A stretch of DNA of 64,000 nt, taken from contig NZ_CP049780.1 in the NCBI RefSeq assembly GCF_011193355.1, positions 919,280-983,279 on the forward strand, written 5' to 3'. Positions 18,616-26,945 of the stretch are shown one piece after another (position 1 is the first letter of the stretch; every line of letters begins with the position of its first letter). A program made the translations under genes and the position numbers. The notes under the pieces are model-generated. The model was given only the letters and a program-made list of their open reading frames with translations. It ran no database searches and was not told the origin of the DNA. Source of the DNA: Streptomyces sp. JB150. GTDB lineage: Bacteria; Actinomycetota; Actinomycetes; Streptomycetales; Streptomycetaceae.

Positions 18616-19157
18616 CCCGCTTCACCCCGGCGGAACTGGAGGCCGCCCGCGACCGTCTCGTACCGGACGTCGTCGCGGACGGTCTCCGTGTCCTGTTCTG
18701 CGGCATCAATCCGGGCCTGATGTCCGCGGCGACCGGCCACCACTTCGCCCGGCCCGGCAACCGCTTCTGGCCTGTGCTGCACCTGTCCGGCTTCACCCCG
18801 CGGCAGCTGAGGCCCGCCGAGCAGCGGGAGTTGCTGACGTACGGGCTCGGCATCACCAACGTGGTGGCGCGGGCGACGGCCCGGGCGGACGAGCTGAGCG
18901 CCGACGAGTACCGCGAGGGCGGGCGGCAGCTGGCGCTCAAGGTGGCGCGGCTGCGGCCGAAGTGGCTGGCGGTGGTGGGCGTCACCGCATACCGTGCCGC
19001 CTTCGACGACCGCAAGGCCCGGGTGGGCCCGCAGGAGCGGGTCATCGCGGGCACACGGGTGTGGGTGCTGCCGAACCCCAGTGGGCTCAACGCCCACTGG
19101 ACGGCGCGGACGATGGCCGAGGAGTTCGCCCGCCTGCGCGCCGCCGCCGAGGACTGA
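18612..19157 (+). CDS. mug: G/U mismatch-specific DNA glycosylase
   Basis: A 181-residue uracil-DNA-glycosylase-superfamily protein. The Mug motif GINPGLMSAATGHHFA, then NRFWPVLHLSGF, and the C-terminal NPSGLNAHW are all present. It excises uracil or alkylated bases from mismatches. No ATG, GTG or TTG exists in frame near the expected N-terminus; the family start LTRFTPAELEAARDRL begins with CTG at 18612, overlapping the purB stop as CTGA. A CTG start with translational coupling is the best reading. Confidence 0.85.
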   Translation: MTRFTPAELEAARDRLVPDVVADGLRVLFCGINPGLMSAATGHHFARPGNRFWPVLHLSGFTPRQLRPAEQRELLTYGLGITNVVARATARADELSADEYREGGRQLALKVARLRPKWLAVVGVTAYRAAFDDRKARVGPQERVIAGTRVWVLPNPSGLNAHWTARTMAEEFARLRAAAED

Positions 19158-19204
19158 CCCGCTCTCTCCCTCGGCGCGGGCGGAGACCCGGGCCGAGGGC
19201 GGGT

Positions 19205-19312
19205 GCGATGTCAGGGCGGACGCGGTGTCGTGGGGCGCACGGTCTCAGGGCGGGCACGGCCTTGGTGCGGGCACGGTCGCACCTCGGGCACGGTCTCAGG
19301 GCGGGTCCGTGT
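19205..19312. repeat. Tandem repeat spanning a stop codon
   Basis: Degenerate copies of GGTCTCAGGGCGGGCACGG start near 19207, 19241 and 19292. The last contains the stop codon of the leftward gene ending at 19296. Confidence 0.65.
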
Positions 19313-19727
19313 CCGTGACCACCGCCAGCAGCCGTATCGCGTCCGCCGGGTCCCGGTCGGCGACCGCCACGGCGACCCAGCGGCCGGTGCCGTCCGCCTG
19401 CCAGACGTACGCCTCGTCGGTCAGGTGGCTCAGGCTCGCCCACGGCTCCGGTATCTCCTCGCCGCGCAGGCCGCGCACCCGCAGGGTCAGCATCCCCCAC
19501 GCCGGCACCGGTCCCCACCTGCGGTGCAGCCGCTGGGCGACGGCCTCCTTGCAGGCCTCGGCGTCGTCGGCCGTACGCTCCCCATGCGTCTCCTCCCCCT
19601 CCCCCGTGTGCAGTTCCGCCATGAAGTAGCCCGGGCCCGCCCGGCCCACGTCCGACCAGGCGTGCCGCGCGGGGAAGGGGCGCAGGCACAGCCGGTCGAT
19701 CGTGTCCAGGCACCGTGCGATGTCCAT
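19296..19727 (-). CDS. Hypothetical protein (conserved-looking)
   Basis: A 143-residue soluble protein with no domain I recognise. It is balanced in composition, with WGPVPAWGMLTLRVRG, a DEAYVWQADGTGRWVAVAVADRD strand pair and many aromatic residues, which speaks for a real folded protein. It starts with ATG at 19727. It runs in the same direction as the downstream flank of mug and is probably a single-gene unit; its stop lies in a repeat. Confidence 0.72.
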   Translation of the reverse strand: MDIARCLDTIDRLCLRPFPARHAWSDVGRAGPGYFMAELHTGEGEETHGERTADDAEACKEAVAQRLHRRWGPVPAWGMLTLRVRGLRGEEIPEPWASLSHLTDEAYVWQADGTGRWVAVAVADRDPADAIRLLAVVTDTDPP

Positions 19728-19767
19728 ACGGCCAGTAAACCCGCCACCACTGACAATTGGCGTCGCG

Positions 19768-20496
19768 TCAGGCGTCCCGGCGCCGCACGCTCCACGCTCC
19801 CGCCGCCACCGCCGCGGCAGTCCACAGGGCGCTCACGGCCAGACCGGTCCAGGGGCCGAGGGAGCCGTCCGGCCGGGCGTGCAACACGACTTGGCCGGCC
19901 CGGTCCGGCAGGTACTCGGGCAGGCCGCCGGCGGAGTCCCCGACGACGAACGACACCACGAGCAGGAGCGGGACGAGGACGCTGAGCGCGCCGACGGCGC
20001 TGCGCAGCAGGGCCGTGAGTCCGGCCGCGAACACGGCCATGAGCATCAGGTAGAGGCCGCAGCCGGCGATGCCGCGCAGCTGCTGACCGGCGGTGAGCCC
20101 GTCCGCGGCGGAGCCCATGCCCGCGCGGGCGACCGCCAGCGAGACGGCTCCGGCGACCAGCCCGACGAGGAGGGCCGGTACGGCGACGGCCGTCAGCTTG
20201 GCCGCGAACCAGCTCCCCCGCCGGGGCACCGCGGTGAAGGCGAGGCGCAGCCCTCCGCCGGAGAGTTCGCAGGAGACGGCGAGGGCGCCGAAGGCGAGAG
20301 CCGCGATCTGTCCGGGTGCGATGCCGAGGAAGGCCGTGAACAGCGGGTCGAAGCCGGGGTCCGAGGGGGCGGAGCCACTGGCGGCGATGGCGGAGAACGC
20401 CGTCGTCACCGCCAACAGCGCGACGAGGGCGCCGATGAGCGAGCGCAGGGTGCGGATCTTCAGCCACTCCGCGTGCAGGACGGGGGTGAACGCCAT
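19768..20496 (-). CDS. ABC-2 type transporter permease
   Basis: A 242-residue membrane protein with about six hydrophobic segments. The N-terminus AEWLKIRTLRSLIGALVALLAV is typical of the ABC-2 permeases found beside NarL-type two-component systems in Streptomyces. It follows its ATPase after 2 bp with a GGAGG site. It probably exports an antibiotic, peptide or lipid; the substrate is unknown. Confidence 0.9.
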   Translation of the reverse strand: MAFTPVLHAEWLKIRTLRSLIGALVALLAVTTAFSAIAASGSAPSDPGFDPLFTAFLGIAPGQIAALAFGALAVSCELSGGGLRLAFTAVPRRGSWFAAKLTAVAVPALLVGLVAGAVSLAVARAGMGSAADGLTAGQQLRGIAGCGLYLMLMAVFAAGLTALLRSAVGALSVLVPLLLVVSFVVGDSAGGLPEYLPDRAGQVVLHARPDGSLGPWTGLAVSALWTAAAVAAGAWSVRRRDA

Positions 20497-20498
20497 GG

Positions 20499-21419
20499 TC
20501 AGGCCTCCTGGGGCTGGGCGGTGAACTCGGTCTCGGCGGCGGTCAGGTCCAGATAGGCCTGCTCCAAGGTGCCCTCCTCAGGGGTCAGTTCGAGGACGGG
20601 GAGCCGGGCCTCGGCGAGGAGGCGGCCGATGTCGTCCACGCGCGCGTGCTGCACGGTCCACCCGCCGCCCTCGCTCCGGGCGGTCTCGAAGCCGTGCCGG
20701 GCGAGCAGATCCCGCAGCGCCGTGTCGTCGGTGGTGCGCACCCGCACGCGGGGCCGCACGCGCGCGTCGATGAAGTCCCGCATGGGCAGGTCGGCGAGGA
20801 GCCGTCCCCGGCCGAGGACGACCAGGTGGTCGGCGAAGGACGCGGTCTCGTTCATCAGATGGCTGGAGACGAGCACCGCACGGCCCTCGTCGGCGAGCCG
20901 GCGCAGCAGTCCGCGGATCCAGATGATGCCCTCGGGGTCCAGGCCGTTGGACGGTTCGTCGAGCATGACCACGGCCGGGTCGCCGAGGAGGGCCGCCGCG
21001 ATGCCGAGCCGCTGCCGCATGCCGAGCGAGTACGTCCTCACGCGGCGGCGGGCCGCGCCGGCCAGCCCCGTCTCCTCCAGCACCTCGTCCACGCGGGAGA
21101 CCGGGATGCGGTTGCTCGCGGCGAGGACGCGCAGGTGGTCGCGGCCGGTGCGCGAGCCGTGCGCTGCCTGGACGTCGAGGAGGGCGCCGACCTCGCGCAG
21201 CGGCTCGCGCAGCGCGGCGTAGGGGCGGCCGCCGACGGTCGCGGTGCCGGAGGCCGGCCGGTCGAGGCCGAGCACGAGCCGCATGGTGGTGGACTTCCCG
21301 GCGCCGTTGGGGCCGAGGAAGCCGGTGACGCGGCCGGGTGCGACGGTGAACGTGAGGTGGTCGACGGCGCGCCGGGTGCCATACTCCTTGGTGAGGTCTC
21401 GGACGTCGATGCTGGTCAT
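20499..21419 (-). CDS. ABC transporter ATP-binding protein (drug export type)
   Basis: A 306-residue ATPase of the CcmA/DrrA class. Walker A is GPNGAGKST, the signature YSLGMRQRLGIAAAL and Walker B VVMLDEPSNGLDP, with a C-terminal DrrA-like domain ending LEQAYLDLTA. The ATG at 21419 is divergent from a histidine kinase gene, and the permease follows directly. The two-component system across the promoter is the likely regulator. Confidence 0.92.
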   Translation of the reverse strand: MTSIDVRDLTKEYGTRRAVDHLTFTVAPGRVTGFLGPNGAGKSTTMRLVLGLDRPASGTATVGGRPYAALREPLREVGALLDVQAAHGSRTGRDHLRVLAASNRIPVSRVDEVLEETGLAGAARRRVRTYSLGMRQRLGIAAALLGDPAVVMLDEPSNGLDPEGIIWIRGLLRRLADEGRAVLVSSHLMNETASFADHLVVLGRGRLLADLPMRDFIDARVRPRVRVRTTDDTALRDLLARHGFETARSEGGGWTVQHARVDDIGRLLAEARLPVLELTPEEGTLEQAYLDLTAAETEFTAQPQEA

Positions 21420-21453
21420 GGGCTCAGCCTGGCCGCCGCACGCGACGCGGGGC

Positions 21454-21493
21454 CTCCCCTGCGCGGGGAGATCGTCTCCCCCGCTCGGGGGAG
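21454..21493. promoter_or_regulatory. Paired palindromes in the ABC/two-component divergent promoter
   Basis: Two inverted repeats lie in the 108 bp gap: CTCCCC-TGCGC-GGGGAG (21454-21470) and CTCCCCC-GCTC-GGGGGAG (21476-21493). Their centres are about 22 bp apart, two helical turns. This is the arrangement expected for a dimeric regulator controlling both directions, most simply the neighbouring NarL-type response regulator. Confidence 0.55.
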
Positions 21494-21527
21494 GTGCGCT
21501 GTCAGTGGCGGCTGCCACGATGGGGCG

Positions 21528-22682
21528 ATGGTCCGCTTTCTGCAACCGCTGCTGCGCGGGACGACGTACACGCGCCTGCTGCACCTGTGGGTTCCGGTGC
21601 TGCTGGTCAGCGTGTGGCTGTTCGTCGACATGGCACGCCCCTGGGTGCCCGCGCTGCTGCTGGTGCCGGGCGGGCTGATCCCGGCGGTGCGGCGCGGCGA
21701 GGGCCTGCAGGCGCGGTTCATGCTGGTGCCGGACGAGGCGGACTCGGGCATCTCCACCACGCCGTCGACGACTTGGGGCGACCGGCTGCGGACGGTGCTG
21801 TGGCTGGAGATCCGGATGGTGCTGGGCGCGGTGACCGTGTGCCTGAGCATCTGGATGCCGATCCTCGCGGTCGACCTGGCCGCGGCGTCGCTCGGCCGGG
21901 TGCCGTACGACAACCCGCTGCTGCCGATCGACGAACCGCACTGGGGGTACGCCGCGCTGGCCCCGCTGCCGCTGCTCGTGCTTGCCGCGGGGGTGGTGGG
22001 GCTCGGCGAACTGGTCACCGCGCTCGCGCGGCGGCTGCTCGGGCCGTCGGCGGCCGAACGGCTGGCCGCCCTGGAGGAGCGCACCGAACAGCTGCTGGAG
22101 CGCAACCGGATCGCGCGCGAGCTGCACGACTCCATCGGGCACGCGCTGACGGTGGCGGTGGTGCAGGCGGGCGCCGCGCGCGCGGCGGGCGATCCGGCGT
22201 TCACGGACCGGGCGCTCGGCGCGATCGAGGAGACCGGCCGGGCCGCGCTGGAGGACCTGGACCGGGTGCTCGGCATCCTGCGCGAGGCGGAGCGCCCGGT
22301 GAGCGGGCGTCCGACGCTGGCCGAGGCCGACCGGCTGCTGGAGTCCGCGCGGGCCTCCGGGACGAAGGTGGACGCCGAGTTCACCGGGCCGCTGGCAGAG
22401 GTGCCCGGCCCGGTCTCCCGGGAGGGCTACCGCATCCTCCAGGAGGCGCTGACCAATGTGCTGCGGCACGCGGACGGCGTCCCGGCACGGGTGCGGGTCG
22501 CGGTCGCGGACGGCCGGCTCGACCTGGAGGTCCGCAATCCGCTGCCGGCGGCGATACCCGGACCCGGCCGGGGCAGCGGGCTGCGCGGGATACGGGAGCG
22601 CGCGGCGCTGCTCGGCGGCCGGGCACGCACGGGGCCCGACGACGGCGACTGGCAGGTGCGCGTCGAACTGCCGCTCGGCTGA
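21528..22682 (+). CDS. Sensor histidine kinase (NarL/HisKA_3 type)
   Basis: A 384-residue kinase. Four hydrophobic segments lie in residues 15-165. The HisKA_3 phosphoacceptor box ERNRIARELHDSIGHALTVAV is near residue 200, and the ATPase N-box (EALTNVLRHADG) and G-box (GSGLRGIRERAALLGG) follow. The response regulator gene follows 14 bp downstream and an ABC-2 exporter is divergent, a common antibiotic- or envelope-stress module. The signal is unknown. Confidence 0.93.
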   Translation: MVRFLQPLLRGTTYTRLLHLWVPVLLVSVWLFVDMARPWVPALLLVPGGLIPAVRRGEGLQARFMLVPDEADSGISTTPSTTWGDRLRTVLWLEIRMVLGAVTVCLSIWMPILAVDLAAASLGRVPYDNPLLPIDEPHWGYAALAPLPLLVLAAGVVGLGELVTALARRLLGPSAAERLAALEERTEQLLERNRIARELHDSIGHALTVAVVQAGAARAAGDPAFTDRALGAIEETGRAALEDLDRVLGILREAERPVSGRPTLAEADRLLESARASGTKVDAEFTGPLAEVPGPVSREGYRILQEALTNVLRHADGVPARVRVAVADGRLDLEVRNPLPAAIPGPGRGSGLRGIRERAALLGGRARTGPDDGDWQVRVELPLG

Positions 22683-22696
22683 CCTACGCTGGGCGG

Positions 22697-23362
22697 ATGC
22701 CGCCGATCACCGTGCTCCTCGTCGACGACGAACCCCTCGTCCGCGCGGGGCTGCGCGCCGTACTGGAGGCGCAGCCCGATCTGGAGGTGGTCGGGGAGGC
22801 CGCCGACGGGGCGGCGGTGATCCCGCTGGTGCGGCAACTGCGGCCCCGCGTGGTCGCGATGGACGTCCGGATGCCATTGCTGGACGGCATCGAGGCCACC
22901 CGCGCGGTGCTGCGGACCGTGCCGGACCCGCCGAAGATCCTCGTGGTGACGACGTTCGAGAACGACGAGTACGTCTACGACGCGCTGCGCGCGGGCGCCG
23001 ACGGGTTCCTGCTGAAGCGGGCCCGGCCCGCGGAGATCGTGCACGCGGTGCGGCTGGTCGCGGAGGGCGAGTCGCTGCTGTTCCCCGCGTCGGTGCGGCG
23101 GCTGGCCGCCGAGTACGGCGACGGCGAAGGGAACCCGTCGGCGCGGGCCGTGCTGGAGCGCGCGCAGCTGACCGAGCGGGAGGCGGAGGTGCTGCGGCTG
23201 ATGACGCGGGGCCTGTCGAACGCGGAGATCGCCGCCCGGCTGGTGGTCGGCACCGAGACGGTCAAGACACATGTCAGCGCGGTCCTGGGGAAGCTGGGGG
23301 CACGGGACCGGACACAGGCGGTGATCGCGGCGTACGAGTCGGGGTTCGTCTCGCCTGGTTGA
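22697..23362 (+). CDS. NarL/LuxR-family response regulator
   Basis: A 221-residue regulator. The receiver domain shows LLVDDEPLVRAGL, the phosphoacceptor Asp in VVAMDVRMPLLDG (about residue 55) and the FLLKRARP lysine. The LuxR HTH covers about 155-205 (LTEREAEVLRLMTRGLSNAEIA...TVKTHVS). It is co-transcribed with the kinase. Its TGA stop lies in a 30 bp direct repeat. Confidence 0.94.
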   Translation: MPPITVLLVDDEPLVRAGLRAVLEAQPDLEVVGEAADGAAVIPLVRQLRPRVVAMDVRMPLLDGIEATRAVLRTVPDPPKILVVTTFENDEYVYDALRAGADGFLLKRARPAEIVHAVRLVAEGESLLFPASVRRLAAEYGDGEGNPSARAVLERAQLTEREAEVLRLMTRGLSNAEIAARLVVGTETVKTHVSAVLGKLGARDRTQAVIAAYESGFVSPG

Positions 23363-23396
23363 CCGGGGCCGGGGTTCGTCTCGCCCGGTTGCCCGG
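23341..23396. repeat. 30 bp direct repeat spanning a stop codon
   Basis: Two 26 bp cores (GGGGTTCGTCTCGCCYGGTT...) at 23341-23366 and 23371-23396 differ at two positions. The first contains the response regulator's last codons and TGA; in the second the TGA has become GCC. More diverged G-rich units run to about 23480. Confidence 0.8.
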
Positions 23397-23530
23397 AGCG
23401 GGGGTGTCCGGCCCGGTCGGCCGGAGCGGGGGCGGCCGGCTGCGCTCACCGGGGCGGGGGGGCGCTCGCCGGAGCGGACGGTGCCGAGTACCATCCGGCC
23501 AACACGGCCACGAGCTGGGAGGACGGGACG

Positions 23531-24688
23531 TTGGCGGGGCTGACCGGCGGGGATCCCTCGCTGCTGCGAAGGATCAATTCCGCGGTGGTGCTGCACGCGC
23601 TGCGTGCCACGGACTGCGCGACACTGACCGAGATCACCCGGGTCACCGGCCTGTCCCGGCCGACCGTCGAGGGCGTCGTCGAAGGGCTCATCGAGGCCGG
23701 TCTCGTGGTCGAGAAGGCCGCCGAGGAAGGCACGGCCCGGCGGCAGGGGCGGCCCGCGCGGCGGTTCCGGTTCCGGGCCGAGGCCGGTCATCTGCTGGGC
23801 CTGGAGATCGGGCCGCACCGGGTCGCCGCGCTCCTGTCCGACCTGGACGGCAAGGTGCTCGGCGCGCAGGCCAAGGACATCTCCGAGACGGCGCCGGCGG
23901 ACGAGCGGCTGGAGCGGCTGCGCTCGGTCGTCGCCGAGCTGCTGCGCCGGGCCGGGGTCGCGCGCGGTTCGCTGCGCGCGGTCGGCGTGGCCACGCCGGG
24001 GATCGTCGAGGCGGACGGCACGATCCGGCTGGGCACGGCGCTGCCGGAGTGGACGGGGCTGCGGCTGGGCGAGCGGCTGGGCCGGTCGTTCAAGTGCCCG
24101 GTGCTGGTGGAGAACGACGCCAACGCGGCGGCCGTCGCCGAGCACTGGAAGGGTGCCGCCACCGAGTCCGACGACATGGTGTTCGTGCTGGCGGGGCTCA
24201 GTCCGGGCGCCGGTTCGCTGATCGGCGGGCGGCTGCACCGCGGGTACGGCGGCGCGGCCGGGGAGATCGGCGCGCTGCATCTGCTGGGCCGGGAGGCGAC
24301 GCCGGAGACGCTGCTGTCCACCACGGACGAGCCGCTGCATCCGCTGGACGAGCAGCAGGTCGCCGAGGTGTTCGCGCGTGCCCGCGAGGGTGACCGGCGT
24401 GCCCGCGCGGCGGTCGACCGGTTCATCCAGCGCCTGGTGCACGACGTGGCCGCGCTGGTCCTGGCGCTCGATCCGGAGCTGGTGGTGGTCGGCGGCTGGG
24501 CGGCGGGCCTGGACGGCGTGCTCGAGCCGCTGCGCCACGAGCTGGCCCGTTACTGCCTGCGCCCGCCGAAGGTCGCCCTGTCCCTCCTCGGCGAGGCCGC
24601 CGTCGCCATGGGCGCCCTCCGCCTCGCCCTCGACCACGTCGAGGAACAGCTCTTCGCGGTCGAGGGCACGGTGACGGCCCGGCGCTGA
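23531..24688 (+). CDS. ROK-family transcriptional regulator
   Basis: A 385-residue protein. An N-terminal winged helix (residues 15-70, LTEITRVTGLSRPTVEGVVEGLIEAGLV) is followed by a sugar-kinase-like ROK domain with GVATPGIVEADG and VENDANAAAVAEHW. The zinc-binding Cys cluster and the GEIGH catalytic segment of true ROK kinases are absent (GEIGALHLLG here), so this is a pure regulator. The start is TTG at 23531 with a GGGAGGA site. The effector is probably a sugar or sugar phosphate. Confidence 0.88.
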   Translation: MAGLTGGDPSLLRRINSAVVLHALRATDCATLTEITRVTGLSRPTVEGVVEGLIEAGLVVEKAAEEGTARRQGRPARRFRFRAEAGHLLGLEIGPHRVAALLSDLDGKVLGAQAKDISETAPADERLERLRSVVAELLRRAGVARGSLRAVGVATPGIVEADGTIRLGTALPEWTGLRLGERLGRSFKCPVLVENDANAAAVAEHWKGAATESDDMVFVLAGLSPGAGSLIGGRLHRGYGGAAGEIGALHLLGREATPETLLSTTDEPLHPLDEQQVAEVFARAREGDRRARAAVDRFIQRLVHDVAALVLALDPELVVVGGWAAGLDGVLEPLRHELARYCLRPPKVALSLLGEAAVAMGALRLALDHVEEQLFAVEGTVTARR

Positions 24689-25019
24689 CGCGGGCGCGCG
24701 CCGCGCCACGGAGCCCGACTGCAGCCGCGACCGCGGCCCCGGCCGCAGACCGGCGAGCCGGCCAGATCCTGCCCGTCGCGGGATCATTGCCCGGTCACCG
24801 GCCCACGGGCGTGGCCCGCACCCCGAGACGCCCACCACCGCGCGGGAGACCTTCGCGCCCGCGGAACGGCGTAGGGACGGCCGAGGGGCGGCCAACGGGG
24901 CCGCGGGGGCGGCGGAGGAATAGACCCGGGGCCGGCGACGGCTCACCGCGCACGCACGCCCGGGCGGGCCTCCCGGCCGGAAGCACCCCTCCGCCGAGCC
25001 GGTCGCGCGCGGTTCAGGC
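24689..25019. other. Intergenic region between convergent genes, no gene seen
   Basis: 331 bp between the 3' ends of the ROK and GntR genes. It is GC-rich with several short inverted repeats. A 63-codon frame on the minus strand has no ribosome site and random composition, so I do not call it. Confidence 0.5.
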
Positions 25020-25784
25020 TCAGGAAGCCCGGCGCTCCGGGCTGTCGTGGATCTCGACCGCGCCGGAGTCGCCGAAGGTGAGGCGACAGGTGTCGGCGCG
25101 GTAGGTGGACACGGCGAGGGCGGCGGTGCGGCCGCCGGCGATGTAGCGGGTGGTGACGACGAGGACGGGGGCGCCGGGGAGGCGGTCGAGTTCCCTGGCG
25201 TCGTCCGCGCGGGCCGAGCCCAGCTCCACCGCGCTGTCGCGCCGTTCCAGCTCCAGCCGGTGCAGTTCGCGCAGGACCGCACGCGCGCGGGCCGGGCCGG
25301 ACGGGGCGTCGATGCCGGTGAGGTCGGGGACCGACGAGGCCGGGATGTGGAGCAGTTCCGCAGCGACCGGCTGGCCGTGGCTCATCCGGATGCGACGGAT
25401 GGTGTGCACGACCTCGTCGCGGCCGGTCTCCAGGGCGTCGGCGACCGAGGCGGGCGGGGCGGCCGTGACGCAGTCGACGGCCTGCCAGGCGTCGTCCCCC
25501 GGCGCGCCGGGCCAGGCGTGCTGCTCGGTGCCGACGGCGACCCCGACGCGCGGCGGTGCCACGGTCGTGCCGACCCCGCGGCGGCGCTGCAGCCGGCCTT
25601 CCAGTTCGAGCTGTTCCAGGGCCTGGCGGAGGGTCGCGCGGGCGACGCCGAACCGGGCGGCGAGCTCCCGCTCGTTGGGCAGGATCTCGCCGACGGAGAA
25701 CTCGGAGTCCAGTGCCTCGGTGAGCACGGTCTTGAGATGCCAGTACTTCGGTTCCGGCACCGATTCCAGCTGCGTGGTCCCCAC
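25020..25784 (-). CDS. GntR-family regulator, HutC/UTRA subfamily
   Basis: A 254-residue regulator. The GntR winged helix is at residues 20-75 (LPNERELAARFGVARATLRQALEQLELEGRLQRRRGVGT), followed by a UTRA effector domain ending VVTTRYIAGGRTAALAVSTYRAD. This DasR-like class senses phosphosugars or amino acid metabolites. The start is GTG 25784 with a GGAGGA site. The AT-rich upstream region contains half-sites ACTTGTC and GACCAT resembling, but not matching, the DasR box spacing. Confidence 0.9.
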   Translation of the reverse strand: MGTTQLESVPEPKYWHLKTVLTEALDSEFSVGEILPNERELAARFGVARATLRQALEQLELEGRLQRRRGVGTTVAPPRVGVAVGTEQHAWPGAPGDDAWQAVDCVTAAPPASVADALETGRDEVVHTIRRIRMSHGQPVAAELLHIPASSVPDLTGIDAPSGPARARAVLRELHRLELERRDSAVELGSARADDARELDRLPGAPVLVVTTRYIAGGRTAALAVSTYRADTCRLTFGDSGAVEIHDSPERRAS

Positions 25785-25819
25785 CCTGTCCTCCGCAATC
25801 GCCGGTGTTCCCGCGGCGT

Positions 25820-25870
25820 TTTAGCGCCCTTGTTTATTAAAGGTTGTTGCACTTGTCTGCGACCATAGGG
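25820..25870 (-). promoter_or_regulatory. AT-rich promoter region of the GntR gene
   Basis: An AT-rich island in very GC-rich surroundings. On the minus strand a CAGACA (-35-like) and a TAAACA (-10-like) are 17 bp apart. An inverted pair GTC-TGC-GAC lies at the far end and could be an autoregulatory site. Confidence 0.4.
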
Positions 25871-25999
25871 CGGCCCCCACCCTTGGTCAAGACCAATCCT
25901 CGATTCCCGCGCGGCGCACGGGAGCACGCGCGGGCAGCGTTCACGAGACGTTCGTACGAAGCCCCGCCCGCCGTCGGCGGGAGTGCGGGTGACCGGAAC

Positions 26000-26032
26000 G
26001 GCGAAGCCCCCGTCGGTGACGGGGGCTTCGCC
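26000..26032 (-). terminator. Hairpin terminator after the ECF sigma factor gene
   Basis: A perfect 15 bp stem (GGCGAAGCCCCCGTC paired with GACGGGGGCTTCGCC) with a 3 base loop, about 20 bp beyond the stop codon of the sigma factor gene. There is no U-tract, as is common in Streptomyces. Confidence 0.8.
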
Positions 26033-26051
26033 GCTCGGCGGGCAGGGGCGG

Positions 26052-26945
26052 TCAGTCGCCGGCCGCCAGGGAGCGCAGCTTGTCGGGGTTTCGGATGATG
26101 TAGACGGACTGGACGTGTCCGTCCAGGACGTCCAGCTGGAGGACCGAGTCGATCCGGTCGCCGTCCAGTACCACGACCGCCGGGCCGCCGTTGATCTCGG
26201 TGAGCCGGAAGGAGACCGGACCGCCCTGCTGGGCGGCGCCGATGAGGAAGCGGCCCACCTTGTCGGCGCTCTCGATGACCCGCAGGGGCGCCCGCGACTT
26301 GCCGCCGCTGTCGCCGACGAGCCGGACGTCCGGCGCGAGCAGCGTCAGCAGTCCGCTGAGGTCGCCTTCGGCGGCGGCGGTGAGGAAGCGTTCGGTGAGG
26401 TCGCGGCGCTGGGCGGGGTCGACGTCGTAGCGGGGCCGGCGTTCGTCGACATGCTTGCGGGCGCGGGCGGCCATCTGCCGTACGGCCGGTTCCCCGCGGT
26501 CGAGGAGGGCGGCGATGTCGGCGTACGGGTAGCCGAACGCCTCCCGGAGCACGAAGACCGCGCGTTCCAGGGGGGACAGCGATTCCAGGACGACGAGGAC
26601 GGCCAGGGAGACCGAGTCGGCGAGGACGGCGCGTTCGGCGGCGTCCGGAACGGTGTCCTCGTAGGCGGTGACGTACGGCTCGGGCAGCCAGGGGCCGACG
26701 TAGGTCTCGCCGCGTGCCTTGATCTGGCGGAGCCGGTCGATGGCGAGGCGGGTGGTGACGCGTACCAGGTAGGCGCGCGTTTCGCGCACCGCGCCGCGGT
26801 CGGCGCCGGCCCAGCGCAGCCAGGTGTCCTGGACCACGTCCTCCGCGTCGGCCACGCGGCCGAGCATGCGGTAGGCGACCCCCAGGAGGAGGGGGCGGTG
26901 CTGTTCGAAGACGTCGGTGGCGGTATCGGTGGTCACAGCACTCAT
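26052..26945 (-). CDS. sigJ: ECF41-type RNA polymerase sigma factor (SigJ-like)
   Basis: A 297-residue sigma factor. Region 2 (LLGVAYRMLGRVADAEDVVQDTWLRW) and region 4 (LSPLERAVFVLREAFGYPYADIAALL) occupy the first 165 residues. The C-terminal SnoaL-like domain carries the ECF41 hallmarks: a DSGGK variant of DGGGK and NPDKL near the end. In this family the C-terminal domain replaces an anti-sigma factor. The usual partner is a carboxymuconolactone decarboxylase, oxidoreductase or epimerase; here the divergent neighbour is a hydrolase. Confidence 0.92.
   Translation of the reverse strand: MSAVTTDTATDVFEQHRPLLLGVAYRMLGRVADAEDVVQDTWLRWAGADRGAVRETRAYLVRVTTRLAIDRLRQIKARGETYVGPWLPEPYVTAYEDTVPDAAERAVLADSVSLAVLVVLESLSPLERAVFVLREAFGYPYADIAALLDRGEPAVRQMAARARKHVDERRPRYDVDPAQRRDLTERFLTAAAEGDLSGLLTLLAPDVRLVGDSGGKSRAPLRVIESADKVGRFLIGAAQQGGPVSFRLTEINGGPAVVVLDGDRIDSVLQLDVLDGHVQSVYIIRNPDKLRSLAAGD

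Noticed and set aside
24795..24986. 63-codon minus-strand frame between ROK and GntR genes
   Set aside because: Pro/Arg/Gly-rich with no ribosome site and no family resemblance.
22427..25282. 951-codon minus-strand frame
   Set aside because: It is antisense to the kinase, response regulator and ROK genes, all of which have clear domains; the frame has none.
25845..25862. DasR box upstream of the GntR gene
   Set aside because: The half-sites ACTTGTC and GACCAT are present, but the spacing is off by one base relative to the DasR consensus and the regulator is only a distant relative. It is kept only as a possible autoregulatory site.
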